Origin: Pseudomonas sp. | GTDB lineage: Bacteria; Pseudomonadota; Gammaproteobacteria; Pseudomonadales; Pseudomonadaceae | Direction: 5' to 3' | Length of the DNA stretch: 30,788 nucleotides | Assembly: GCF_030150285.1 (NCBI RefSeq) | Contig: NZ_JASLGE010000040.1 | Span: forward strand, 1-30,788 | Shown: positions 23,667 to 30,788 of the stretch, piece after piece | How positions within the stretch are numbered: the first letter of the stretch is position 1 | Layout: each line of letters opens with the position of its first letter | The notes under the pieces: generated by a model | What the model was told of the DNA's origin: nothing | Database searches by the model: none | Seen by the model: the letters and a program-made list of their open reading frames with translations, nothing else | Translations under genes and position numbers: made by a program

Positions 23667-25867
23667 TGGAGCGTTTCTATCAATGGATGTCCGCTGTCAG
23701 CGACCCCAGCGGCAGTCATGAAGCGTTGGTCATCTGCTACAACGATTCGGAGCTCTCGGTACAGCACGTCTTCACTGATATCGAAGACGCGCTGAAGGCC
23801 CAACGACATCTGCCTGACTGCGTCTACATCGTGGGAACGTCTGATCAGTTGTCGGTGTACAACAGCAGTTGGGCTGACGATCAAGACCGCCTGGCCAACC
23901 TCCTGAAGCGTGGCGTAAAAAACGCGCGTGTGTGCGTCCATGAATACGTGTTCTTACAGTGGAATGGCGCGAGCTTCAACGTTCATGTGCTGGGCGGCCA
24001 GCAACTTGTCTACCGCTATGATCCGAGCACTCTCTTGCGAGATGGTTTGAGAACGCTGATCGAGAAGAACAACGTCATTCATTCTGCACCGTCCGCGCAT
24101 TCTTTCAAGCACCCGTCCGGCACGCTCAACAACGTGTTTATCCAGGCCCGAGAACTGGCGAGTGATGAGGCCGAAGTTTGCGTGGTGGGGTATGCGATCG
24201 CACTCGAATACGGGGCCAGGCTGCGCCAGGCGGACAAGGTGTACATCGACACCATGGGCATTTACGCCTTCGTGAAGAATGCGCTTGGTCGCTTGGACAG
24301 TAAGGCCGAAGTCATGAGTTTCCACTCCTATGAGCGACTCAAGACAATGTACCCTCCAGCAAATGACTATTTCTGCGTCGTATCGGCCTCCACGTCCGGC
24401 GGCATGGCCAAGCAGATGGGGGAGCAGGGTTTCACAGGGGATTGCGTTGCCACGCTGATCGATCGCACGGCGGATGGCCGATACGGGGGCGTCCTGGTCG
24501 CCCTGGACGACATTGACTATCCACTGCCGGTCAAGGCAGAGGAAGGCTGCACGCTGATCGAGATCATAGGGGAGAACTTCTCGGCGAAATCAAAGCCTCC
24601 CAAATCGATCACAATATCCCTGAAGCATGACCCTAAGCGGCTGGCCAAATTCCACAAGTATTTCGGTATGGGGGGAATCATTGGATTCAACCGGTCGAGC
24701 AAGCTGTTGACGCTCAATCCTGATCTGCTGCTAGCGGACGCTGACTTCAGGAAATGGCTGACCGCTGAAATCGACTGGTCGGTCTCTATGGCGACAAACC
24801 TAATTGTGTACGCCGACGATGACGGGTCGAAAAAACTCGGCGAGGTGGCCAATGAGATGCTCAGTCAGAAATGGGGAGCTACCAAGTCAATCCGATGCGT
24901 GCCTTACAGCGAACTTGATCAAGTCGATTTTGAGACCGTCTCCGGGGTGCTTGTCGCGACAGTGGTGGCGCGCGACGGGGGTATTCTAAGGGAGATCAGT
25001 CGTGATCTGCGGGCCTACATGGACGCGACCGTGCCACGCAGGTTCCTTGCACCGATCGGGATTCCACAGAGCGCCAGAGCCTGGGCGCTCCTCAAGACTT
25101 TCCTGATGAAGAACCCCACGCCTCGGGAATACGGCTTCTCCAACTGGCTGTGCTTACCCATTGGTGATGACGGGAAGCAGAACGCCTGGAGTCGCTTGCT
25201 CACGGTTGCGTCTGCCGGGCAGGTCGATGATGTCGGCTTCACGCCCAAAGTCGCGGAAAAGGTTCGTCATGAGGCTATTGATGAGGCCACTGAGCTTGTT
25301 GAGGAGCACAAGCACAACTTCCTGCCAAAACATGATGGCAGCGCGCTCGCCTTGTCCGATGGGTTTCTGTTCTTCGACCCCTCAAGCAATGTGGGTCGGG
25401 ACTGTCCAAACGTACCCCAAAGCACAGTGTTCTTCACGATTGCTGCAGTCCTGCAATTCGCTCGCGAACACGACGATCATGAGCTACGCCTTCAGCCGAC
25501 GGGGTATGAGTCAGTGGTGCTGTCGCCGGAGTGCTTCCTCCGGTTTAACGACAATGTCCTCCAAGCTTCATTCCTTCGGGCGTGTCTCCCTTCGGAGCTT
25601 GATTACTCAGCGAGTCCGGAGCTGAGCAAGCTGATGAAGGAGTTCATCGCCAAGTTATTTGCCCGGTGGGAGAGAACTTACGGCGATGCCGCCCTGGAGT
25701 TCGCTGCGGCGCTGGCCACTGGCTCGCTGAAGCTCACGCAGGAGGACACGCGGGCACTACTCGAGGAGGCTATCGAGCAGCGTAAAGGCGAAGCTTCCAG
25801 TCTTCTGGGGCTGCTCCTACTTACTCAGCGTGCACAGTTCCCGGCTCAGGCAGTTAGAGGAGGCTAA
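23666..25867 (+). CDS. Large unknown protein with a phosphoribosyltransferase-like region
   Basis: A 733-residue protein that matches no named defence protein I know. Residues ~145-275 resemble a type I phosphoribosyltransferase: HPSGTLNNVFIQARELASD recalls the orotate-PRTase opening (SG..S..Y), and VVSASTSGGMAKQM (~237-250) lies where the PRPP loop would be. The acidic pair of that loop is replaced by Ser residues, so catalysis may be lost or changed. Residues ~275-560 are unrecognised. The C-terminal part contains VVLSPECFLRFNDNVLQASF and a helical segment (WERTYGDAALEFAAALATGS). ATG 23666 follows directly on the GHKL gene (TAATG). It is the last gene of the operon. Confidence 0.6.
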   Translation: MERFYQWMSAVSDPSGSHEALVICYNDSELSVQHVFTDIEDALKAQRHLPDCVYIVGTSDQLSVYNSSWADDQDRLANLLKRGVKNARVCVHEYVFLQWNGASFNVHVLGGQQLVYRYDPSTLLRDGLRTLIEKNNVIHSAPSAHSFKHPSGTLNNVFIQARELASDEAEVCVVGYAIALEYGARLRQADKVYIDTMGIYAFVKNALGRLDSKAEVMSFHSYERLKTMYPPANDYFCVVSASTSGGMAKQMGEQGFTGDCVATLIDRTADGRYGGVLVALDDIDYPLPVKAEEGCTLIEIIGENFSAKSKPPKSITISLKHDPKRLAKFHKYFGMGGIIGFNRSSKLLTLNPDLLLADADFRKWLTAEIDWSVSMATNLIVYADDDGSKKLGEVANEMLSQKWGATKSIRCVPYSELDQVDFETVSGVLVATVVARDGGILREISRDLRAYMDATVPRRFLAPIGIPQSARAWALLKTFLMKNPTPREYGFSNWLCLPIGDDGKQNAWSRLLTVASAGQVDDVGFTPKVAEKVRHEAIDEATELVEEHKHNFLPKHDGSALALSDGFLFFDPSSNVGRDCPNVPQSTVFFTIAAVLQFAREHDDHELRLQPTGYESVVLSPECFLRFNDNVLQASFLRACLPSELDYSASPELSKLMKEFIAKLFARWERTYGDAALEFAAALATGSLKLTQEDTRALLEEAIEQRKGEASSLLGLLLLTQRAQFPAQAVRGG

Positions 25868-26013
25868 GCGGGCAGCCAATACCAATGGAGGAGGGCGGAT
25901 TTACTGGCTGTCGTAATGTGCTTTTAGTCACCGATGCAGGTTTAGAGTAACCGTCCGCCCAGGCCCCACTCCTGAAACCCCGCAAAACTCGCCAAGATAG
26001 TGCCCACCATTTT
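25868..26013. other. Intergenic region after the three-gene operon
   Basis: No gene or clear terminator. GGGCGGA at 25893-25899 and TCCGCCC at 25954-25960 form a distant inverted repeat with a 54-base loop; its role is unclear. Confidence 0.4.
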
Positions 26014-26176
26014 TGATCTGACCCCGAAATGTTGGACGCCGTCTATGCCCGCCGTGCTTGAGTCCTGTATTCCACAGGGCTCAGGCCACTTAGCTTCAGC
26101 CTGATTCGTGAATGATTGTAGTAGTGTATGTAGCCAGCTATGCCTGCTTCAAGCTCATCCAGATTGTTGAGTTTGT
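26014..26176 (-). pseudogene. IS3-family transposase OrfB remnant (C-terminus and IS end)
   Basis: On the minus strand, about 45 codons ending at TAG 26043-26045 read LDELEAGIAGYIHYYNHSRI followed by LKLSGLSPVEYRTQARRA, the classic C-terminus of IS3-type OrfB. The probable IS end, TGATCTGACCCCGAAATG, starts at 26014. The remnant is cut on its upstream side where the IS66 end begins at 26177, so IS66 inserted into it or joined it later. The rest of the IS3 element was not found in the window. Confidence 0.8.
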
Positions 26177-26206
26177 GTAAGCGGACGGGCATCCCGTCTT
26201 GCGCAG

Positions 26207-27720
26207 CTATGCCGGTTGCCAACGATGCGGCAACAACTCCCCGATTTCACTCGCCCGTTGCGTCGGCAGGCGAGTAAGGACGTCCTTCAGATAAGCATAC
26301 GCATCATGCCCGTTGAGCTTGGCCGACTGGATCAAACTCATCAGCGCCGCCGCACGTTGACCGCTGCGTAGGGAGCCGGCGAACAGCCAATTTTTGCGCC
26401 CAAGCGCCCATGGCCTTATCTGATTTTCGAGGTGGTTATTGTCTATGGGCACCGTGCCGTCGTTCAGGTAACGGCTCAACGCAGCCCAGCGTTTTAGGCT
26501 GTAATCCAAGGCTTTGGTAATCCCCAAACCTTCATGCACAAGCTCGCGCTGGGCGATCATCCAGGCATGAAACGCGTCCATCAGGGGCGCTGCTTTTTCC
26601 TGACGTATTCGTCGCCGGACATCCGGTTCCAAATCGCGAATCTCACGTTCAACGTCATATAACGCGCCGATGTACCGCAATGCTTGCTCGGCAAGCACGC
26701 TTTTATTGGTGATGTGCAGGTCGTAGAACTTGCGACGAGCGTGGGTCATGCAGCCGATTTCAGTGACCCCAAGTGCAAAACTGGCTTTGTAACCACCGTA
26801 ATCGTCGCAGACCAACTTGCCTTTCCAGTCGCCCAGAAAGTTGCGGGCATATTCGCCAGAGCGACCGGGGCTGAAGTCGTACACCACCGCACTGATCTCA
26901 GCGAACGCCGTCGTGGCATAGCCCCAAACATAAGCACGATGTGTCTTCTTCTCACCCGGTGCGAGCATCTGTACCGGTGTTTCATCGACATGCACCACGT
27001 TTTGCTCAAGCACGACTTCGCGCAGGGCATCGACCAGCGGCTGCAATTGCACACCACAAGCGCCGACCCAGCTGGCCAGTGTTGATCGAGGAATTGCGAG
27101 ACCAGCCCGCCCGAAGATTTGCTCCTGGCGGTACAGCGGCAAATGATCGGCGTATTTCGCGATCATCACCTGAGCCAGCAACCCGGCAGTCGGGATGCCT
27201 TTGTCGATAACTTGCGCCGGTACTGGCTCTTGAATCAAGGTTTCGCAGTTATTGCAGACCCATTTGCCACGAATATGCCGCTCGACGCTGAACACGCCAG
27301 GCGTGTAATCAAGCTTCTCGCTGATGTCTTCGCCGATGCGCTTGAGGGCGCAGCCGCATTGACACTGGGTGTTTTCAGGATCGTGATAAATTAGTGTGCG
27401 AGGAAACTCGGCAGGCAATGCAGTGCGCTTGGGGTGCTGGCGGACTGCTGCTTGCGCTGGCTTTGGTGCCAGGATTTCAAGCTCTGCTTCGATGGCGGCC
27501 AGATCGGTCTCAATCAAGTCGTCGAGCAAGCTGGCCTGATCAGGACTGAACGACTCGGAGCGTTTGGCGAAGCGGTGACATTTGAGCTGGGCTATTTCGT
27601 GAATGAGTTGCTGGTTGCGGGTTTTGTGGTGCAGGACTTCTTTGTCGAGTCGTTCGATATTTTGGAGCAACTGCGCAGTTGTTCAGTATTGAGTTGATCG
27701 AGGGAAGTGGTAGGCGTCAT
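26207..27720 (-). pseudogene. IS66-family transposase TnpC, probably frameshifted at its N-terminus
   Basis: The main frame (27670 to 26207, 487 codons from a TTG) has the full IS66 layout: leader helix and Zn-finger region CQCGCALKRIG, the DDE domain with HVDETPVQML and CDDYGGYKASF, and the tail NNHLENQIRPWALGRKNWLF then AGSLRSGQRAA. The usual TnpC opening, MTPTTSLDQLNTEQLRS, is found just upstream but in another frame, starting at ATG 27720. A short deletion between two CTGCGCAGTT-like repeats would explain the shift. The main frame could still be translated from the TTG, so loss of function is likely but not certain. Confidence 0.75.
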
Positions 27721-27769
27721 GGCGCTGACTTTGACTGACCTTCATCTCGATGTCTGTCAGCCATGTCCT

Positions 27770-27860
27770 CTAAAGCATACGGACTGCTCCGGTAGATCCA
27801 AGTCGCTGCCAGGGAAGCCCGATTACCAGCGCCTGGAGCAGTTCGGGGACTGGGGTTAAT
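27770..27860 (-). pseudogene. IS66 TnpB, C-terminal remnant
   Basis: On the minus strand about 30 codons read LTPVPELLQALVIGLPWQRL then GSTGAVRML and stop at TAG 27770-27772. LVIGLPWQRLG is the C-terminal hallmark of the IS66 accessory protein TnpB. The rest of the gene is missing; the similarity ends next to the HxlR gene. Confidence 0.75.
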
Positions 27861-27868
27861 TTCCGTTT

Positions 27869-28243
27869 TCAATCATCAACCCATTGCCCGGCGTTCTCCC
27901 GCATCCAGCTTGCCAGAGAATCCAGCGTCGGACGCAATGACTTGCCCAGTTCGGTGATTTGGTATTCCACGCGGGGTGGTACTTCGGCATACACCGTTCG
28001 CTGAACAAGGTTGCGGTGTTCGAACAGACGCAATTGGCGGGTCAATTCCTTCTGCGTGATCGGTGCAACGGCGCGTTGCAGGTTGCTAAAACGCACAGGT
28101 GCGTCGAACACAATCAGCCGATACAGGATCGGAATGGCCCACTTGCCGGAAATAAGATTGACGAATTGCACCATTGGACAAGGTTCACCCTGGGTCACAG
28201 GCGCTGGCAGCTGCGTACTTTCTGGAGTGTTTTCAAACGACAT
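27869..28243 (-). CDS. HxlR-family transcriptional regulator
   Basis: A 124-residue winged helix-turn-helix protein of the HxlR/MarR-like group. The core runs from CPMVQFVNLISGKWAIPILY to ITQKELTRQLRLFEHRNLVQ and the wing VPPRVEYQITELGKSL. Cys22 in GEPCPMV sits where HxlR proteins carry a redox or electrophile-sensing Cys. It is divergent from a short-chain dehydrogenase gene across a 103-base region with inverted repeats, so it most likely controls that gene and itself. Its end is nine bases from the IS66 remnant. Confidence 0.9.
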   Translation of the reverse strand: MSFENTPESTQLPAPVTQGEPCPMVQFVNLISGKWAIPILYRLIVFDAPVRFSNLQRAVAPITQKELTRQLRLFEHRNLVQRTVYAEVPPRVEYQITELGKSLRPTLDSLASWMRENAGQWVDD

Positions 28244-28263
28244 GACTTTCCATTGGCCTCGTT

Positions 28264-28298
28264 AGTATCCAATTGGTGCCTACTATCCAAAGGATACT
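28264..28298. promoter_or_regulatory. Candidate HxlR operator
   Basis: AGTATCC (28264-28270) is repeated inverted as GGATACT (28292-28298). A tighter palindrome TATCC-AAA-GGATA lies at 28284-28296. Both fall in the divergent intergenic region between the HxlR gene and the dehydrogenase gene, a typical position for repressor binding. Confidence 0.5.
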
Positions 28299-28346
28299 GT
28301 AGGGGAAATACTGCTGGTTTCTCAACAGAACCATGGGGAAGCAAGC

Positions 28347-29096
28347 ATGAAGCGATTGCAAGATAAGTTCGCCTTGGTCACAGGTGGTACCAGTGGAATT
28401 GGCCTGGAAACGGCACGCCAGTTTTTGGCTGAAGGTGCGACGGTTGCCATTACGGGACGAAACGAACAGGGACTCGCGAGCGCAAGGTATGAGCTGGGTG
28501 ATGCCGTTTTGGCGATAAAGTGTGATGCCGGTGACATAGATGATCAGCGCCGCCTGGCACAAACATTGGCGCAGCACTGGCCGCGACTCGATGTGGTCTA
28601 CGCCAACGCGGGCGACGTGACCCATTTGCCTTTGCAGGAGTGGAGCGAGGAAATGTGGGATCGACTCATGGCTGTCAATTTGAAGGGGCCGTTTTTCCTG
28701 ATCCAGTCGTTGTTGCCGCTGCTGGCCAATCCGGCGTCGGTGATCTTGTGTGGCTCAACCAGCGCCCACATTGGCTTGCCGCAAAGCAGTGCCTATGCCG
28801 CGAGCAAGGCGGGTTTGCTATCACTGGCACGCACGTTGTCGGGAGAGTTGCTGGGGCGCGGGATCCGGGTCAACGGCCTGAGCCCCGGCCCGACTGAAAC
28901 ACCTGCCCTGAACAAATTGGGTTTGGCCCCAGAGCAGCAGGATGCTTTACGAGCACAGATACGTGAACTGGTACCTGTCGGTCGCATGGGAACCCCTTGG
29001 GAACTGGCCAAGGCGGCTGTTTTTCTCGCGTCCGATGAATCACGTTTTGTCGTTGGAACGGAATTGCTGGTTGATGGCGGGGTCGCCAATCTGTAG
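28347..29096 (+). CDS. Short-chain dehydrogenase/reductase (SDR)
   Basis: A 249-residue classical SDR. The NAD(P)-binding TGGTSGIG lies at residues 12-19, YANAG at ~86-90, the catalytic Ser in CGSTSAH (~134-140), YAASK (~149-153) with the catalytic Tyr and Lys, and PGPTETP after the active site. The Arg in TGRNEQG after strand 2 suggests preference for NADPH. The carbonyl or alcohol substrate cannot be told from sequence. It is divergent from the HxlR regulator, a pairing often seen for electrophile or quinone stress. It looks like metabolic cargo unrelated to defence. Confidence 0.93.
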   Translation: MKRLQDKFALVTGGTSGIGLETARQFLAEGATVAITGRNEQGLASARYELGDAVLAIKCDAGDIDDQRRLAQTLAQHWPRLDVVYANAGDVTHLPLQEWSEEMWDRLMAVNLKGPFFLIQSLLPLLANPASVILCGSTSAHIGLPQSSAYAASKAGLLSLARTLSGELLGRGIRVNGLSPGPTETPALNKLGLAPEQQDALRAQIRELVPVGRMGTPWELAKAAVFLASDESRFVVGTELLVDGGVANL

Positions 29097-29127
29097 GCCT
29101 TGAGGTCCGAAGACCTGACACCAAGGC
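29097..29127 (+). terminator. Hairpin after the dehydrogenase gene
   Basis: GCCTTG (29097-29102) and CAAGGC (29122-29127) form an outer stem, and AGGTC-CGAA-GACCT (29103-29116) an inner stem. There is no T run, so termination is possible but unproven. Confidence 0.3.
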
Positions 29128-29259
29128 GGGAAAGACATTCATCATTAAGTTTTGATGATTGTGGCAAGCGGTTAAGGATGCTGGCAGCGTAGGTAAGCTG
29201 GAATTCTATGTGTGGTAATTTCTACGGCATCAGCACAGCACTTAGCCAAAGGAATTCAT

Positions 29260-30333
29260 GTGGATAGGGAATGGGTAAGAGATTTCATTGAGAACATTTC
29301 ATCGGCCACTATCTGTGATATGGACATCCCGAAGCTAGTCAAGGAGAAAATCCTGCACACGCCCAATCGGCTTTTCAAAATCAGAAAATGCGGGGATTAC
29401 GCATTCAAAAATTTGGCTGAGAAAACCCTCTATCTGGGCGTCGCCAATGAGTTCAACGACCCATACGATACGGCGTTCTGGATTGATTACCGGAAGCTAG
29501 CTGCTTGGAAAAAACTCGATGAGCTGGGCTTCAGCGATGATCAGGTCGTCACTGCTCTGGCGTCCGATGACGCCATTGCAGCGGTAGTTGCACTGGCATC
29601 GGCTCAGGAGCCACACCGCCTGAACGTGGATCAATGGCTTCATGAAGTAGATGTTTTGGCGCCGAATCACCAGGCGGGGCAGCTCCCGACCCTTATTGAT
29701 CAGCTCAAAAGCAGCTACAAAATCTGCAGCCTAAGTGCGCGTGTGGATTCGGTGCTGATGTGGAGCCACTATGGCCACAATCACACCGGTTTTGCCATGG
29801 AGTACGACTTCACAAGGCTCCATCGGAATGAACTTCCCACCCTCACGCTATGGCCGGTTGCCTATACCGACAAGCTGTTCGACGTGACCTCGATCCTCAG
29901 AGCCCACAACTTGGGCAAAGACTACAACGCTCTTTTTGGTATTGCTGCATCGTTGTGCAAGGCTGTCGACTGGCAGTACGAGCGTGAGTGGCGCTGGGTA
30001 GTTCCATATAGCGATAGAGAGGTGAAAGGCTCCAACTTTCCCGCTCCCCTCAAGGCTGTTCATCTCGGGGCAAAAATCTCAGATGCTGATGCGCTCGAGA
30101 TCTTGAAGATCTGCAGAGACATCGATATACCTGTCTTCAAGGTCACTCTTGCGCCAAACGAGTACCGGATGGTCTCGTTACCTACCAGCTTGGACGATTG
30201 GTGTTCCATGGGTGGAAGGGAGCAGGGCAACATGCCTCGACGAATTCACCTTGGTGGCTGCGGTACAGAATGTAAGACGATTGGTGAAACTAACCTCACA
30301 AGGGCCACCGACCACGGGATAGGTACACCCTGA
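29260..30333 (+). CDS. DUF2971-family protein with an aberrant C-terminus
   Basis: A 357-residue protein. DUF2971 hallmarks are LYLGVANEFNDPYDTAFW near the N-terminus (the usual FNDPFD) and VLMWSHYGHNHTGFAMEYDF in the middle (the usual LWSHYADxHxG). YEREWRWV follows at ~residue 245. The family function is unknown, though it is common in mobile and defence regions. GTG 29260 is preferred as start, with AAAGGA seven bases upstream; a GTG at 29212 is also in frame. The last ~30 codons, from about 30240, read out of frame through an IS1182 3' remnant, so the native C-terminus was replaced or extended. Confidence 0.75.
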   Translation: MDREWVRDFIENISSATICDMDIPKLVKEKILHTPNRLFKIRKCGDYAFKNLAEKTLYLGVANEFNDPYDTAFWIDYRKLAAWKKLDELGFSDDQVVTALASDDAIAAVVALASAQEPHRLNVDQWLHEVDVLAPNHQAGQLPTLIDQLKSSYKICSLSARVDSVLMWSHYGHNHTGFAMEYDFTRLHRNELPTLTLWPVAYTDKLFDVTSILRAHNLGKDYNALFGIAASLCKAVDWQYEREWRWVVPYSDREVKGSNFPAPLKAVHLGAKISDADALEILKICRDIDIPVFKVTLAPNEYRMVSLPTSLDDWCSMGGREQGNMPRRIHLGGCGTECKTIGETNLTRATDHGIGTP

Positions 30334-30485
30334 TTCAGCAAAAACCCTCAAATCAACCCACTGACCAAGCTGAAACGATTAACGCAAAACCAAAAAGCCA
30401 CGCAATGTGGTGAATAGGTTCTGAAATGAGGGCCGACGTCTATTTCTTCCAGCCTGAAATTCCGTTTTTTTCAACAGAATTGGCC
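30238..30485 (+). mobile_element. IS1182-family remnant (3' end of transposase and right terminal repeat)
   Basis: The sequence closely follows the right end of the element at 9124-10739. In its own frame it reads EFTLVAAVQNVRRLVKLTSQ and then ends at TAG. Downstream non-coding sequence and the terminal TTTTTTCAACAGAATTGGCC (30466-30485) match too. The 5' nine-tenths of the element are missing. It has the same orientation as the fuller copy and differs from it at many positions, so it is a separate older insertion or a related element. Confidence 0.85.
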
Positions 30486-30652
30486 GTTTCCTGCCTATCA
30501 GATCGGGCTCCAATAGATTCATATTGGCGGATCATAGATTCCCTTGAAGGTAAGGGCACGGTAAACCCATCTGTTCATCCCCGCTAAGCCCCGACATGGT
30601 GGACACCTTTTTAAGTGGACACCTTTTCTGGCCTTTTAAAGCGGATCCCCCC
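30486..30652. other. Interval between two IS fragments
   Basis: No gene was seen. The short direct repeat GTGGACACCTTTT occurs near 30599 and again near 30615, just before tnpA, and may belong to the IS66 end region. Confidence 0.4.
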
Positions 30653-30788
30653 ATGCAGCCAAAACGACGCTCTTACACCAAGATTTTCAAAGCCCAACTC
30701 ATACAAGAATCCGCCCAGCCGGATGCTTCGATAGCCGGTGTGGCCCAGCGCCACGGGATTAACGCCAATCTTCTACACAAATGGATTC
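30653..30788 (+). CDS. IS66-family accessory protein TnpA, N-terminal part
   Basis: ATG 30653 opens a frame that runs off the window. The 45 visible residues begin MQPKRRSYTKIFKAQLIQES and continue with a helix-turn-helix ending in GINANLLHKWI, the signature of IS66 TnpA. It is on the plus strand, opposite to the IS66 remnant at 26177-27860, so it belongs to another element or to an inverted piece. Confidence 0.85.
   Translation, partial: MQPKRRSYTKIFKAQLIQESAQPDASIAGVAQRHGINANLLHKWI

Larger units (their letters stand above)
26177..27860 (-). mobile_element. IS66-family element, decayed and lacking its upstream end
   Basis: GTAAGCGGACGGGCATCC at 26177 is an IS66-type terminal repeat, 30 bases from the tnpC stop. 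tnpC is nearly complete, followed upstream by only the last ~30 codons of tnpB. There is no tnpA and no matching inverted end before the HxlR gene at 27869, so the upstream half was lost by deletion or recombination at about 27860. Confidence 0.8.

Noticed and set aside
4656..30788. CRISPR array, retron or diversity-generating retroelement in the accessory region
   Set aside because: No regularly spaced short repeats, no reverse transcriptase motif and no Cas-like protein were seen.

Overview
The window looks like a Pseudomonas chromosome (fluorescens/syringae-type). It starts with the conserved translation block rplT-pheS-pheT-ihfA-merR, closed by a tRNA-Pro(GGG) gene. Everything to the right of that tRNA looks accessory: insertion sequences, broken genes and at least three anti-phage-type gene clusters. 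This is what is expected of a genomic island at a tRNA gene. No integrase and no second copy of the tRNA 3' end were seen, so the far island boundary is probably outside the window.

Layout. (1) 1-4655: core genes, tRNA-Pro and its terminator. (2) 4656-6533: degenerate DNA and an IS3-family element (5022-6243) with a 3-bp target duplication, inserted at the stop codon of a small unknown gene. (3) 6534-9067: an SOS cassette, yedK (minus) divergent from umuDC (plus), sharing a perfect LexA-type palindrome. (4) 9124-11183: an IS1182-family element with a nonsense-mutated transposase, next to a truncated IS481-type transposase. (5) 11594-16552: a complete qatABCD defence operon. (6) 16676-17665: a solitary HNH-nuclease gene convergent with qatD. 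(7) 17996-21743: a Gabija-like pair, an OLD-type ATPase/TOPRIM nuclease and a UvrD-like helicase. (8) 22069-25867: a tightly packed three-gene operon of a MazG-like nucleotide pyrophosphohydrolase, a GHKL-fold ATPase and a 733-residue protein with a phosphoribosyltransferase-like region. I do not recognise this set as a named system; it is the best candidate for something undescribed. (9) 26014-27860: an IS3 remnant interrupted by a decayed IS66 element. (10) 27869-29096: an HxlR regulator divergent from a short-chain dehydrogenase. (11) 29260-30333: a DUF2971 gene whose 3' end runs out of frame into an IS1182 remnant. (12) 30653-30788: the start of an IS66 tnpA.

How the parts fit. The defence clusters lie head to tail between IS elements, as in a defence island. 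Two related IS1182 sequences in the same orientation (9124-10739 and the remnant at 30238-30485) bracket the whole cargo, so homologous recombination between them could delete or move it. Qat and the Gabija-like pair belong to known families. For the three-gene operon, the domain content suggests nucleotide or PRPP-linked chemistry gated by an ATPase; that role is inference from motifs, context and overlapping start/stop codons.
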